Shown here: positions 41,017-49,780 of the stretch, one piece after another
Layout: every line of letters begins with the position of its first letter
Position numbering within the stretch: position 1 is the first letter of the stretch
NCBI GenBank assembly: GCA_030445865.1
Contig: JASUSV010000001.1
Location: 62,001 to 126,000, forward strand
Length of the DNA: 64,000 bases
Source: Clostridia bacterium
Lineage (GTDB): Bacteria; Bacillota; DSM-521; Neomoorellales; Neomoorellaceae
Direction of reading: 5' to 3'
The notes under the pieces: generated by a model
The model's input: the letters and a program-made list of their open reading frames with translations, nothing else
Databases searched by the model: none
What the model was told of the DNA's origin: nothing
Program-made: the position numbers and the translations under genes

Positions 41017-42204
41017 TTACTCCCACCCCCTGAGGTCGAGGTAATTAAGAATGCGGTCTGGTTCCCCACTGGCCGCGACCTTCTGTAAATGCTCGTAAAC
41101 CCTGTGTATGCTCTTTACCGGGACATCGCGGCCACCCAGGCCGGCTACATAACTGATGAGGTTAATACGCACGCTCTGGCGGTACAGGGCGGCGATGATA
41201 TCGGAAAACACCGCCGGACCCGGTGCGCCGGGGGAAACCGCCTTCTCCATCACCGCCGCGGCACGAATATTTTTCAGGGCCCCGGCTAACTCCTGTACAG
41301 GGAAAGGGCGATAACAGCGCATCTTTAAAAGCCCGGCCTTTATACCTTCACCGCGCAAGGCGTCTACGGCTACCCGCGCCGTACCCGCCATGGAACCCAG
41401 GGTGATCACCGCGATTTCGGCGTCGTCCAGTTTGTAGCCCTCGACGAGCCCATACCGGCGCCCAAACCTATCTCCAAATTCCCGGCCAACCTCTTCTATT
41501 TTTTCTTTGGACTGCTCTAGGGCATAAACTTGCGCATACTTATGCTCGAAAAAGTATTCGGGTAGGGTCAGGTTCCCGGCAGTAATGGGGCGCTCGGTGT
41601 CCAACAAATTGAGGCGCGGCTTAAATTCGCCTATAAACTCCTTCACTTCACCATCATCCAGCAGTTCTACCGGCTCCATGTTATGGCTCACGATAAAGCC
41701 GTCCAGGCAGACCATCACCGGTAACATTACCTGGTGGTCCTCAGCTATGCGGACGGCCTGGATGACCGTATCGTAAACCTCCTGGGGATTTTCGCAGTAT
41801 AACTGGATCCAGCCAGCGTCACGGGAGCCAAGGCTGTCGCTCTGATCGTTATGTATATTGATGGGGGCTGAAAGAGTGCGATTAACATTTACCATAACAA
41901 TAGGCAGCCGGTTGCCGGCGGCAATATAAAGCATTTCATGCATTAAGGCCAGGCCCTGGGCTGAAGTACAGGTCATGGTACGGACGCCAGCCATAGAAGA
42001 ACCGCAGCAGGCGCTCAAAGCGCTGTGCTCGCTTTCGACATTAATCAACTCCGTCTGCACCAAACCCTCGGCTACAAACTCGGCAAACCTTTCCACGATT
42101 TCCGTCTGGGGAGTAATAGGGTAAACGGCCACCACCTCGGGGTCGATCTGGCGCATGGCTTCAGCAGCCGCGCCGTCGCCGGTCAGGCCTATCTTCTTCC
42201 TCAC
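41017..42204 (-). CDS. porA: Pyruvate:ferredoxin oxidoreductase, alpha subunit
   Basis: 395 residues. TPP pyrimidine domain at the N-terminus (VAVYPITPQTEIVERF, INVESEHSALSACCGSSMAG, MTCTSAQGLALMHEM) and the C-terminal transketolase-like domain (VITLGSMAGTARVAVDALR). The conserved Glu in VESEH is in place. It pairs with PorB to form the catalytic site. ATG start, 32 bases after the ferredoxin subunit gene. Confidence 0.93.
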   Translation of the reverse strand: MRKKIGLTGDGAAAEAMRQIDPEVVAVYPITPQTEIVERFAEFVAEGLVQTELINVESEHSALSACCGSSMAGVRTMTCTSAQGLALMHEMLYIAAGNRLPIVMVNVNRTLSAPINIHNDQSDSLGSRDAGWIQLYCENPQEVYDTVIQAVRIAEDHQVMLPVMVCLDGFIVSHNMEPVELLDDGEVKEFIGEFKPRLNLLDTERPITAGNLTLPEYFFEHKYAQVYALEQSKEKIEEVGREFGDRFGRRYGLVEGYKLDDAEIAVITLGSMAGTARVAVDALRGEGIKAGLLKMRCYRPFPVQELAGALKNIRAAAVMEKAVSPGAPGPAVFSDIIAALYRQSVRINLISYVAGLGGRDVPVKSIHRVYEHLQKVAASGEPDRILNYLDLRGWE

Positions 42205-42236
42205 GATTTATTATCCTCCTCCCGCATCGCCTTACC

Positions 42237-42578
42237 CTAAACCTTGCAGTCTCGATACTCTCCGCCCTCGACCATAGTCATGGCGCCTTCCCGCGGGCAT
42301 TCATTGGCACAGACGCCGCAACCTTTACACAAAGAAGCATTAATTCCTGCCATTTTACCTCCTGTTACTTTTATAGCCATCTCCGGGCAAAAAAGCCAGC
42401 AGATGAGGCAACTGGTACACTCTTCCTTATTCCACACCGGCCTCCGGGTGCGCCAGCTCCCGGTCTCGTAATCTTCGGAACCCTCGGATAAAATGGCTCC
42501 CGCCAGGGGGATCTCATACCAGTTAGGCAGGCAGGTTTTGTCTAGCTTGCGAATAGAATCATTGATTTTTCTCTTCAT
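42237..42578 (-). CDS. porD: Pyruvate:ferredoxin oxidoreductase, delta (ferredoxin) subunit
   Basis: 113 residues. Two 4Fe-4S motifs: CTSCLICWLFCP and CKGCGVCANECP, after a 60-residue N-terminal tail typical of PorD. It passes electrons from the TPP site to external ferredoxin. The ATG overlaps the porC stop by 4 bases. Confidence 0.92.
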   Translation of the reverse strand: MKRKINDSIRKLDKTCLPNWYEIPLAGAILSEGSEDYETGSWRTRRPVWNKEECTSCLICWLFCPEMAIKVTGGKMAGINASLCKGCGVCANECPREGAMTMVEGGEYRDCKV

Positions 42579-43150
42579 AAGCTCTGCACCTCCTCATAGG
42601 CCCGGCGTACGGCGTTAAGATTTTTGGTCACAACTTCGGAGCTGAACCTATGACCGAATTGCTCGGAAAACTCGGCCAGGATGTTTTCCAGTTTAATCCT
42701 CCCCATTACCCGGGCCAGGGCTCCTACCATAGGCGTATTGGGGATAGGCCGGCCTATCTCCTCGGTAGAAATCTTGTAGGCATCAACGCTATATACCCGG
42801 TACTCCCCCTTTAAGCCCAGCTCCTGCGCCAGCTCTGCCGGTGCGCCCGGATAATTAGCAACAACCGCCCCTCCTGGCTTTAGCCCGGCCGTAACCTTCA
42901 CGACTTTAAGCAGGGTCGGATCTAACACCACTACCATGTCCGGTTCTTCAATGGCGCAGTACAGGTAAATAGGTGCGTCACTTAAGCGGGTATAAGCGAC
43001 GATGGGAGCCCCCATGCGTTCGGTGCCAAACTGGGGGAAAGACTGAAAGTAAAGGTTCTCCCGTATGGCCGAGGCTGCCAGGTAACGCGAGGCCAGGACC
43101 GCTCCCTGCCCACCCCGGGCGTGCCAGCGTATTTCAAGCATCTCCGCCAA
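42575..43150 (-). CDS. porC: Pyruvate:ferredoxin oxidoreductase, gamma subunit
   Basis: 191 residues of the PFOR gamma fold: EIRWHARGGQGAVLASRYLA at the N-terminus (CoA site), FPQFGTERMGAPIVAYTRL and IPNTPMVGALARVMG. First gene of porCDAB; promoter at 43220. ATG start with a GGGGGAGGAAAGG site. Confidence 0.92.
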   Translation of the reverse strand: MAEMLEIRWHARGGQGAVLASRYLAASAIRENLYFQSFPQFGTERMGAPIVAYTRLSDAPIYLYCAIEEPDMVVVLDPTLLKVVKVTAGLKPGGAVVANYPGAPAELAQELGLKGEYRVYSVDAYKISTEEIGRPIPNTPMVGALARVMGRIKLENILAEFSEQFGHRFSSEVVTKNLNAVRRAYEEVQSL

Positions 43151-43219
43151 AACCTTTCCTCCCCCTCTCCGGGATTGAGATTTTATTCACTTATACTATT
43201 AAGAAAATTTAACCCTTAT

Positions 43220-43249
43220 AATATATCACTTTGAGTAAAAACTCGTCAA
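43220..43249 (-). promoter_or_regulatory. Sigma-A promoter before porCDAB
   Basis: TTGACG, 18 bases, TATATT in the A+T-rich gap between korD and porC. It allows por expression apart from kor. Confidence 0.65.
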
Positions 43250-43252
43250 TGT

Positions 43253-43501
43253 TCACTTCCGGCGCTCGATAAGTATGGCGCAGTCGGGGCAGATGAGTTC
43301 GCACTTTTTACAGGCAATACAGGGCTTGCCGTGCCCCGGCTCCACTACCGGCGTACCCAAGAAGCCCAGTTGACGCGACCACCCGATGGTGTCCACCGGG
43401 CACTTTTCAATACATAGACCGCAGCCCTTGCATAAAGCCGGGAACAGGTGAAAGATGCCCTTACCATTTTCGGTTATAATTGCTTCGAAATTGGCGACCA
43501 A
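43253..43501 (-). CDS. korD: 2-oxoacid:ferredoxin oxidoreductase, delta (ferredoxin) subunit
   Basis: 82 residues. Two clusters: CKGCGLCIEKCP and CIACKKCELICPDC (the second with five Cys). TTG start at 43501, with AAGGTGATC 5 bases upstream, an unusually complete match to the 16S rRNA end, straddling the stop codon of korC. A longer frame running back into korC is rejected for this reason. Last gene of korABCD. Confidence 0.87.
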   Translation of the reverse strand: MVANFEAIITENGKGIFHLFPALCKGCGLCIEKCPVDTIGWSRQLGFLGTPVVEPGHGKPCIACKKCELICPDCAILIERRK

Positions 43502-43508
43502 TCCTAGA

Positions 43509-44081
43509 TCACCTTCTTTCGCGGACGTCACCGTATTGCCGCCCCAGATCCAGCGCCCGGTAGTTAAGTTCCCGTAGGACTGGGTCCTGGGCAAATCTAT
43601 GGCCCAAATGACGCTCAAGGGCTTCTTTTACACGTTCTAACGGCAAAAAATTTATTAACGACAGCAAGACGCCCAGGATGATGACATTAAAGACGCGCGG
43701 GTGCAATTCTTCTTCGGCCAGCTTTAAAGCTGGGACGCTTACACTCCTCTGGCCCGGGCCGTAAACCTTTTTTACTTCTTCTTCCAAGGAGGAATCGTAT
43801 AAAAGCAGGCTTTCTGGAGCCACATACTGCCTTACCCGTGATACAGATCGGGAGCTTAAAACGCCGACCATATCGCTGGTGGCAAACTTAGGCGCGCTTA
43901 CAGGTTCTTCCCCTATCTGCACAAAAGCCAGGGAAACCCCGCCCCGTTGTTCCACGCCAAAACTGGGGATATAGAGGGCTTGTTTACCGGCGGCAAAAGC
44001 GGCTTCTGCCAGTATTTCGGCGATAGATTGCACTCCCTGGCCTCCTTCCCCGGCCAGCACAATTTTTAAATTACTTTTCAC
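43509..44081 (-). CDS. korC: 2-oxoacid:ferredoxin oxidoreductase, gamma subunit
   Basis: 190 residues. IVLAGEGGQGVQSIAEILAEAA and PSFGVEQRGGVSLAFVQIG are the gamma-subunit hallmarks; VFNVIILGVLLSLINFLP follows. It overlaps korB by 4 bases. Confidence 0.9.
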   Translation of the reverse strand: MKSNLKIVLAGEGGQGVQSIAEILAEAAFAAGKQALYIPSFGVEQRGGVSLAFVQIGEEPVSAPKFATSDMVGVLSSRSVSRVRQYVAPESLLLYDSSLEEEVKKVYGPGQRSVSVPALKLAEEELHPRVFNVIILGVLLSLINFLPLERVKEALERHLGHRFAQDPVLRELNYRALDLGRQYGDVRERR

Positions 44082-44815
44082 TGCCTTATTTCGCCTACCT
44101 TAAAATAGCCGCTCATTTCCTTTTCGAGGAAATGCCAAGTCTCAGCAGCGTTGGTGCGCCAGTTGGTGGGGCAGGTTGAAAGGGATTCTACAAAAGAAAA
44201 ACCTTTCCCTTCAATCTGATGGACAAGGGCCTTTTTGATAAAATTTTTTAGCTGGATCATGCTGGCTACCGTGCCCCGGGCAATATAAGCCCCCGTTGGG
44301 GCAATACTATCCACCAGTTCCGGCCCCAGAACCGGCGCGCCGGCAGCTTTAACTTCCCGGCCATAAGGGGTGGTTTCCGTCTTCTGCCCCGGTAAAGTGG
44401 TAGGGGCCATCTGGCCGCCTGTCATGGCATAGAGGGAATTATTAGCGACAATTACCGTAAGGAATTCATTGCGCGCGGCCGCGTTTACTAAATGCTGGGC
44501 GCCAATGGCATATGCCCCGCCGTCGCCCATATAGGCCACCACTATTAATTCCGGCCGCACCCGCTTTAATCCAGTCAGCACGGGCAGCGTGCGGCCGTGA
44601 TGGGTATGGATGCTATCGATATTGAAAAAGTCCCAGGCCAGCAGTGAACAGCCGATGTCGCACGCGAAAATAAGCCTATCTTGAAGATCGAGTTCATCGA
44701 CGGCCATCCCCAGGGCTTTAAGGATAAGCCCATGGCCGCAGCCGGGGCAAAACTTGTGCGGCTTGGTTTCCGGCCGCCAGGATCTGGGTATGGCCGGCCT
44801 GGCCTGCACGCTCAT
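44078..44815 (-). CDS. korB: 2-oxoacid:ferredoxin oxidoreductase, beta subunit
   Basis: 245 residues. Cluster and TPP features: FCPGCGHGLILKAL, FACDIGCSLLAWDFF, HTHHGRTLPVLTGLK, VVAYMGDGGAYAIGAQHL and NNSLYAMTGGQMAPTT. The MTGGQ stretch is usual in 2-oxoglutarate and branched-chain 2-oxoacid enzymes, in contrast to the pyruvate-type in porB. In an acetogen it would supply succinyl-CoA / 2-oxoglutarate links. Overlaps korA and korC by 4 bases each. Confidence 0.9.
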   Translation of the reverse strand: MSVQARPAIPRSWRPETKPHKFCPGCGHGLILKALGMAVDELDLQDRLIFACDIGCSLLAWDFFNIDSIHTHHGRTLPVLTGLKRVRPELIVVAYMGDGGAYAIGAQHLVNAAARNEFLTVIVANNSLYAMTGGQMAPTTLPGQKTETTPYGREVKAAGAPVLGPELVDSIAPTGAYIARGTVASMIQLKNFIKKALVHQIEGKGFSFVESLSTCPTNWRTNAAETWHFLEKEMSGYFKVGEIRQ

Positions 44816-45918
44816 AAGCCGTACCCCGCCGAATTTAAAATTTTGGCCGCCTCGGCGGCTATCTCCTCGGGGGTAATGCCTAACCCAGGCCTAAAATAGC
44901 CATGCACTGGTTGTTCCAGGCCGTAGAGGCTCGGTTTAATGAGTCTCTCCAGCTGGCCGTAAGCGGATTCCGCTACCAGGATCAGGCGGGCACCGCCCGC
45001 CGCTTCCCGCAACTCCTTTTCTGCCAGAGGGCGCAGGGTAATGGGGCGAAAATACCCTGCTTTAAGGCCCTGCTGGCGTAAAATTTTAACTGCTGCCAGG
45101 GCCGCGCGCGCAACCACGCCGTGGGCTACGATTAAAAGCTCGCAGTCATCGGCTCTAAAGGTAACGTATTCGGCTAAATCTGCCGCTGCCCTGGCATAAT
45201 CGCCCGCGGCAGCCATTACCACTTCATAGAGCTCTTCTTCCAGGTTAAACGTATTGCGCAGGTGTACCGGCTCCCGCTCTTCCCCCGGCCGGCCCGGAAG
45301 ACCTAGCAGAGGCCGGGCCGGTACCATCTCCCAGCCCCGTTCTTCCGGATCAAAAAGTATAATCGGCTCGTACATCTTGGACTGATAGCCATCGCCCAAA
45401 ATAAAGGTGGGAAAGCGATACTTCCAGGCGATATTAAAAGCTTTCAACGTGTACTCGAAAAGTTCCTGGTGGCTGGACGTGGAATACACAACCCGGAAGC
45501 CTTCGCCGTTGCCTCCAAAGCATGTCAGGTTCAACTCCTGCTGGGAATAAATTACCGTCCCCGTCGAAGGGCCTCCCCGCTGGGCCACGATTACCACTAC
45601 CGGCAGGCGCATCATTTCGGCCATAGATAGCGGTTCCTGCATAAGCACATTTCCCGGCCCGGCCGTGGCCGTAAAGGCCTTTTTGCCGGCCAGCACACCT
45701 CCGATAGTGGCAAAGCCTGCCGAAAGCTCGTCCTCAGTCTGGAGGAATTCGCGGCCGAACCTATGGGCCAGGCGCGTCCAGTAATGCATAAGTTCATTCT
45801 GGGGCGTAATGGGGTAGCCGTACATTACATCGGCGCCTGCAGCCAGGGTTGCCCAGGCCAGCACTTCGTTGCCGGCCATAAAAGCGCGCCGTTCGCCGGT
45901 AAGCGGTCTTTCGGCCAT
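44812..45918 (-). CDS. korA: 2-oxoacid:ferredoxin oxidoreductase, alpha subunit
   Basis: 368 residues. MYGYPITPQNELMHYW, EDELSAGFATIGGVLAG, TATAGPGNVLMQEPLSMAEM and VIVAQRGGPSTGTVIYSQQE follow the KorA/VorB pattern. The substrate is 2-oxoglutarate or a branched-chain 2-oxoacid; sequence alone does not decide. First gene of korABCD, upstream of por; the intergenic 90 bases before bofA hold no clear motif. Confidence 0.9.
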   Translation of the reverse strand: MAERPLTGERRAFMAGNEVLAWATLAAGADVMYGYPITPQNELMHYWTRLAHRFGREFLQTEDELSAGFATIGGVLAGKKAFTATAGPGNVLMQEPLSMAEMMRLPVVVIVAQRGGPSTGTVIYSQQELNLTCFGGNGEGFRVVYSTSSHQELFEYTLKAFNIAWKYRFPTFILGDGYQSKMYEPIILFDPEERGWEMVPARPLLGLPGRPGEEREPVHLRNTFNLEEELYEVVMAAAGDYARAAADLAEYVTFRADDCELLIVAHGVVARAALAAVKILRQQGLKAGYFRPITLRPLAEKELREAAGGARLILVAESAYGQLERLIKPSLYGLEQPVHGYFRPGLGITPEEIAAEAAKILNSAGYGL

Positions 45919-46008
45919 AAACTTTGCCTCCTTGGGGAAACTTGCGATTTCCGGTAACTAATCACTTTTTATTATTTCCCCTTGCCCCTCAATTATCCCC
46001 AAAAGGCT

Positions 46009-46275
46009 TTACAGGACCAGGCGGAGAAATATAAGCAAGATTAATCCCGGCAGGCCTAAAAAACCGACAATAAGCACCGTAACCCAGTTCAGCGGTATTA
46101 TGAAGTTAAAATAGGCGCCGATAAAATTAAAGGCCCAAAGGAGGAGCAGGCCGAAAAAGGAATTTAAAGCTATTCTAAATAAAAAGCGTAAAGGCTTTAA
46201 AAATACCCTGCCGACAAGGTATATTAAGAAAACGAGGAAAAGTAGAGCAAAAAAAATTTGGATGGTTTCGGTCAT
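46009..46275 (-). CDS. bofA: Pro-sigma-K processing inhibitor BofA
   Basis: 88 residues with two to three hydrophobic helices and the C-terminal NWVTVLIVGFLGLPGLILL segment typical of BofA. It holds SpoIVFB inactive in the forespore outer membrane until engulfment signalling. Its ATG overlaps the yaaL stop (ATGA). In Bacillus yaaO follows after a few genes; here korABCD-porCDAB intervene. Confidence 0.88.
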   Translation of the reverse strand: MTETIQIFFALLFLVFLIYLVGRVFLKPLRFLFRIALNSFFGLLLLWAFNFIGAYFNFIIPLNWVTVLIVGFLGLPGLILLIFLRLVL

Positions 46276-46511
46276 CGTGAGGCCACCCCCTCGTTAGGCG
46301 AATCCTTAAGCTTTCCCTGGCGAACCAGTTTCCAGAGGTACATGTAACGCCGCTCGGCAGCCTCCAGGCGGTATATGGCTACATCGATTAAATCCGGGTC
46401 TGTTACTTCGGAAAAAAAGTTACGGGCGGCCAGCCATTCCTGCTTTGCCTGCTCTAAGGCCTGAACCACATCCTCCAGGTCTTCATCGCGGGTATAAAAA
46501 GCCGTTACCAT
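46272..46511 (-). CDS. yaaL: YaaL-like DUF2508 protein
   Basis: 79 residues, helical. DLEDVVQALEQAKQEWLAAR and DLIDVAIYRLEAAERRYMYL match the DUF2508 pattern. It is a small conserved protein of unknown role between recR and bofA in Firmicutes. Confidence 0.85.
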   Translation of the reverse strand: MVTAFYTRDEDLEDVVQALEQAKQEWLAARNFFSEVTDPDLIDVAIYRLEAAERRYMYLWKLVRQGKLKDSPNEGVASR

Positions 46512-46596
46512 AGGATTTCACCCCCAACCACATCTGGAATTCTGTCACTATGATATGCAGTTGGGAGTAAAATCTTGCTATTAATTTCCTTTTTTA

Positions 46597-47199
46597 CTAT
46601 CCTATCTCCTGCCTTCCGGCCAAAGAGCGGGCCAGAGTAACTTCATCGGCGTATTCCAGGTCGCCCCCGACGGGCAAGCCGTAAGCCAAGCGGGTGACTT
46701 TCAGGCCCAGGGGCTTTAAAATTTTGGCCAGGTAAAGCGCGGTCGCCTCCCCTTCGGCGTCGGCGTTGGTTGCCAGGATTACTTCCTGAATTCGACCCGA
46801 ACGGAGGCGTGCCAGTAATTCCTTGATCTTTAACTTTTCCGGCCCTATGCCCTCCAGGGGGGAGATGGCGCCGTGCAAGACGTGGTAGAGGCCGCGAAAT
46901 TGCCTTGTTTTCTCTAAGGCGACCACATCCCTGGCTTCCTCCACCACGCAGACGACGGTCTGGTCGCGCTCGGGATCGCTACAAAAGCGGCAGGGGTCAA
47001 CGTCGGTCAGGTTGGCGCAAACCGAGCAGTAATGAACTTTAGCCCTGGCCTCCAAAATAGCCTCTGCCAGGGCCCTGACTTCTTCTTCCGGCCGGTGTAA
47101 AATATGAAAAGCCAGGCGCTGGGCGGTTTTTGGCCCTACACCCGGCAGTTTATGCAGTTCCTCGATCAGCCTGGCTACCGGTTGCGCATAGTACTGCAT
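46597..47199 (-). CDS. recR: Recombination protein RecR
   Basis: 200 residues, typical length. Helix-hairpin-helix [20 protein letters not shown], zinc site CSVC...CRFC (about residues 57-71) and the TOPRIM domain ([16 protein letters not shown]) with the [29 protein letters not shown] parts. It loads RecA with RecO/RecF at gaps. Follows ebfC by 15 bases. Confidence 0.95.
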   Translation of the reverse strand: MQYYAQPVARLIEELHKLPGVGPKTAQRLAFHILHRPEEEVRALAEAILEARAKVHYCSVCANLTDVDPCRFCSDPERDQTVVCVVEEARDVVALEKTRQFRGLYHVLHGAISPLEGIGPEKLKIKELLARLRSGRIQEVILATNADAEGEATALYLAKILKPLGLKVTRLAYGLPVGGDLEYADEVTLARSLAGRQEIG

Positions 47200-47214
47200 G
47201 GCCTGGCAAACCCT

Positions 47215-47535
47215 CTAAAAAGGCATACCCGGTAATTTTATGCCGCCGGTTATTTTGGTCATTTCTGTAGCTACCATCTCCTGCGACTTACGCAGGGCTT
47301 CGTTTACTGCCGCCAAAACTAAGTCCTGGAGCATTTCTACCTCGCCGGGGTCTACAACTGCGGGATCGATTTTAATGGCCAAAACTTCCTGGCGGCCGTT
47401 AACCGTCACCTGCACGACTCCGCCGCCGGCGCTGGCCTCTACCGTCCGCTCGCCCAGTTCTTCCTGTAGTTTGGCCATTTGGGCCTGCATTTTTTGCACC
47501 TGTTTTATCATTTTGTTCATATTGCCAAAACTCAT
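47215..47535 (-). CDS. ebfC: YbaB/EbfC nucleoid-associated protein
   Basis: 106 residues: NMNKMIKQVQKMQAQMAKLQ then VEASAGGGVVQVTVNGRQEV and a helical C-terminus. Homodimeric, binds DNA as tweezers. Conserved between dnaX and recR (yaaK). ATG start with GGAGG. Confidence 0.94.
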   Translation of the reverse strand: MSFGNMNKMIKQVQKMQAQMAKLQEELGERTVEASAGGGVVQVTVNGRQEVLAIKIDPAVVDPGEVEMLQDLVLAAVNEALRKSQEMVATEMTKITGGIKLPGMPF

Positions 47536-47538
47536 TTT

Positions 47539-49224
47539 TTAGCCTCCTACCTCATCTTCATTTTCTACCACTTCCGCCCCAAAAAGCTCCTTTATTCTGG
47601 CCAGCATCTCTATGTTGGCGGCCTCACTATTTTTCGGCGCCTGCCCTGTAGGGGGGCTTAAGATAAATTCCAGTTGTAAAGGTTGACCCCAAAAACGGCG
47701 GCATACTTCCTCTAGGACCGCTTTATTTTTGGGTTTAGCGGCATTTTCCATGTGGAAAGCCGCCTTAAAGGCGATAGTTAAAGTCTGTCCTTCCAGGCTA
47801 AACGGTTCGCCCTCGCGCAAAAAAGCCTGCAAAGCCACGCTTTTTTTGCGCAGAGCTTCCAGCACTTTCGGCCAGCGCTGTTTTATGTCTTCGAGGGAAA
47901 GGGTCTTTATTGCCGGCCTCTCTTCTTTTTGCGAAGCCGGGCTCGCAGAACCCCTCCGATCGGCCTCGGCAATTGACCCCTGCGCCCCCGCGGCAGCAGC
48001 AGGATTAACCGGTACCACCTGGGCCGGCTCGATCCGGCTTGCCGTAGTATGTTCCAGGCCGGCAAAGGCCCTTTCCAAGGCTTCCACTTTTTCTTCCAGG
48101 GCCGCCAGCCGGCGGTTAAGGTCATTCCGGATGTTACGTTCATTTAAAAACTGCGCCAGGGCCATTTCCAGCTCGATGCGGGGGAAATCGCTCCACCGCA
48201 TGTTGTTCGCCGCTTCCTGCAAGCAGCGCAGCAGGGCCAGGACCCGCTCCGCCCCAAACTCCCGGGCCTGTTTTCTAAGATAAGGTAAGAATTCCTCCCC
48301 TGCGCTAACCAAAGACGTGGATTGCGGGTCCACGGCTAAAAGCAAAAGGTCGCGGCAGTGATTTAAAAAATCGGAAAGCAATTGCCGCGGCTCCTGCCCT
48401 TTCTGTAAAGCTTCATTTAATAAACGCAGGGCCTGTCCCCCTTCGCCACGGGCTAAGGCCTCGCCCAGGTTCAAAAGAAGCGCCTCTTCCGTAAACCCCA
48501 GAACCGAAGCCGCCAGAGCCGCCGATATCTTCCTTTCCCCGGTGGCCAGCACTTGGTCCAGTAAGCTCAAAGCGTCGCGCATACCGCCGCCGGCCTTCTG
48601 CGCTATTAAAGCCAGGGCTTTCTCCTCAACTTCAAATCCGGAGGCTTCGGCGACCTGGCGGAGGCGGCCTACCACATCTTTTATTTTTAACGGGCGAAAA
48701 TCAAAACGCTGGCAGCGGGAAATTATGGTGGCCGGGACTTTACGCGGCTCGGTGGTGGCCAAGATAAAAAAAACATGAGCCGGCGGTTCTTCCAGGGTCT
48801 TTAGAAGGGCATTAAAGGCTTCCGGCGTAAGCATATGTACTTCATCAATTATATAAATTTTATATTTGCCTTCCGCCGGACTTAAGGTTACCCTTTCCCG
48901 CAGCGCCCGGATCTCGTCGATGCCCCGATTGGAGGCGGCATCGATCTCAAAAACATCCAAAGAATTGCCCTGGGATATCTGGCGACAATTAGGGCATTCA
49001 TTGCAAGGTTCGCCGGACCGGGGGTTCTGGCAATTAACCGCTTTAGCCAGAATCCTGGCCGTGCTCGTTTTACCTGTGCCCCGGGGGCCGCAAAAAAGAT
49101 AGGCATGCACCAGCCTGCCCCGATCCACGGCATTTTTTAACGTGCGGGTTACGTGCTCTTGACCGACTACTTCCTCAAAAGTCTGGGGCCGCCACTGCCG
49201 GTACAGGGCCAGGTACTGCTCCAT
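47539..49224 (-). CDS. dnaX: DNA polymerase III gamma/tau subunit
   Basis: 561 residues. P-loop FCGPRGTGKTSTARILAKAV, zinc site CQNPRSGEPCNECPNC, DEVHML Walker B and TTEPRKVPATIISRCQRFDF sensor. The tail after residue about 360 (coiled coil, Ala/Pro-rich linker, C-terminal domain) corresponds to tau. No run of A or T that would cause frameshifting to make gamma was noted in the sense strand. ATG start. Confidence 0.96.
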   Translation of the reverse strand: MEQYLALYRQWRPQTFEEVVGQEHVTRTLKNAVDRGRLVHAYLFCGPRGTGKTSTARILAKAVNCQNPRSGEPCNECPNCRQISQGNSLDVFEIDAASNRGIDEIRALRERVTLSPAEGKYKIYIIDEVHMLTPEAFNALLKTLEEPPAHVFFILATTEPRKVPATIISRCQRFDFRPLKIKDVVGRLRQVAEASGFEVEEKALALIAQKAGGGMRDALSLLDQVLATGERKISAALAASVLGFTEEALLLNLGEALARGEGGQALRLLNEALQKGQEPRQLLSDFLNHCRDLLLLAVDPQSTSLVSAGEEFLPYLRKQAREFGAERVLALLRCLQEAANNMRWSDFPRIELEMALAQFLNERNIRNDLNRRLAALEEKVEALERAFAGLEHTTASRIEPAQVVPVNPAAAAGAQGSIAEADRRGSASPASQKEERPAIKTLSLEDIKQRWPKVLEALRKKSVALQAFLREGEPFSLEGQTLTIAFKAAFHMENAAKPKNKAVLEEVCRRFWGQPLQLEFILSPPTGQAPKNSEAANIEMLARIKELFGAEVVENEDEVGG

Positions 49225-49250
49225 ATTCCATTCGCCCCTAAAATATATAA

Positions 49251-49280
49251 AAAGAGATTATCCCGCGGAATAATCTCTTT
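49251..49280 (-). terminator. Terminator of the SRP RNA
   Basis: 11-bp stem AAAGAGATTAT / ATAATCTCTTT with an 8-base loop, followed on the minus strand by TTATATATTTT. Just downstream of the SRP RNA 3' end and ahead of dnaX. Confidence 0.85.
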
Positions 49281-49296
49281 TCTTCTAAAAGTTTAA

Positions 49297-49565
49297 GACC
49301 GTGCACCTGCCGTTGAACATGACCTCCAGGCGTTACCGCTGCAGGTAACTCAAGTCAGGCGCCCCTACGGCACCCGAGATGGCTTACTTACCGCTGCTTC
49401 CTTCCGGACCTGACGGGGTTCGTAAGTTCTCGCCGCGTAGGACCCGGCTTTCCTCGCCCCTTACAACGGCCGGTCCCCAAAGGCCAGGCCCGCCGGCAGG
49501 AGTTCGACCCCGCTATAGCGGCTTGCGGGTTACAGGGCACCGCTACCTCCCCGTCTAGCACGGTC
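49297..49565 (-). ncRNA. ffs: Signal recognition particle RNA, large Bacillus type
   Basis: 269 nt. The ends pair as GACCGTGC / GCACGGTC (helix 1). The SRP54 site is visible on the minus strand as GTCAGGTCCGGAAGGAAGCAG, with the GGAA loop and symmetric internal loop, near 49389-49440. The 5' part carries an Alu-type domain (GGGAGGTAGCGGTGCCCTGTAAC, shown here as two pieces GGGGAGGTAGCG and GGTGCCCTGTAAC). Position between tadA/tRNAs and dnaX is as in B. subtilis (scr). Confidence 0.93.
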
Positions 49566-49585
49566 AAACTCTTAAAAAATCAAAA

Positions 49586-49680
49586 TGGCGGAGAGAGTGG
49601 GATTTGAACCCACGAGGCGGATTTGTAATCCGCCTACTCGCTCTCCAGGCGAGCGCCTTCAACCACTCGGCCACCTCTCC
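49586..49680 (-). tRNA. tRNA-Ser(GGA)
   Basis: 95 nt with encoded CCA. Acceptor GGAGAGG..., anticodon loop CTGGAGA, long variable arm as in all serine tRNAs. Reads UCU and UCC. Confidence 0.95.
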
Positions 49681-49684
49681 ACCC

Positions 49685-49780
49685 TGGCGGAGAGAGTGGG
49701 ATTCGAACCCACGAGGCAGCTTGTTAGGCCGCCTACTCGATTTCGAGTCGAGCGCCTTCAACCAGCTCAGCCATCTCTCC
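49685..49780 (-). tRNA. tRNA-Ser(CGA)
   Basis: 96 nt with encoded CCA, anticodon loop CTCGAAA. Its first 14 bases overlap the tadA coding end; the tadA stop TGA lies in the D-arm part TGGCTGAG. Reads UCG. Confidence 0.94.
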
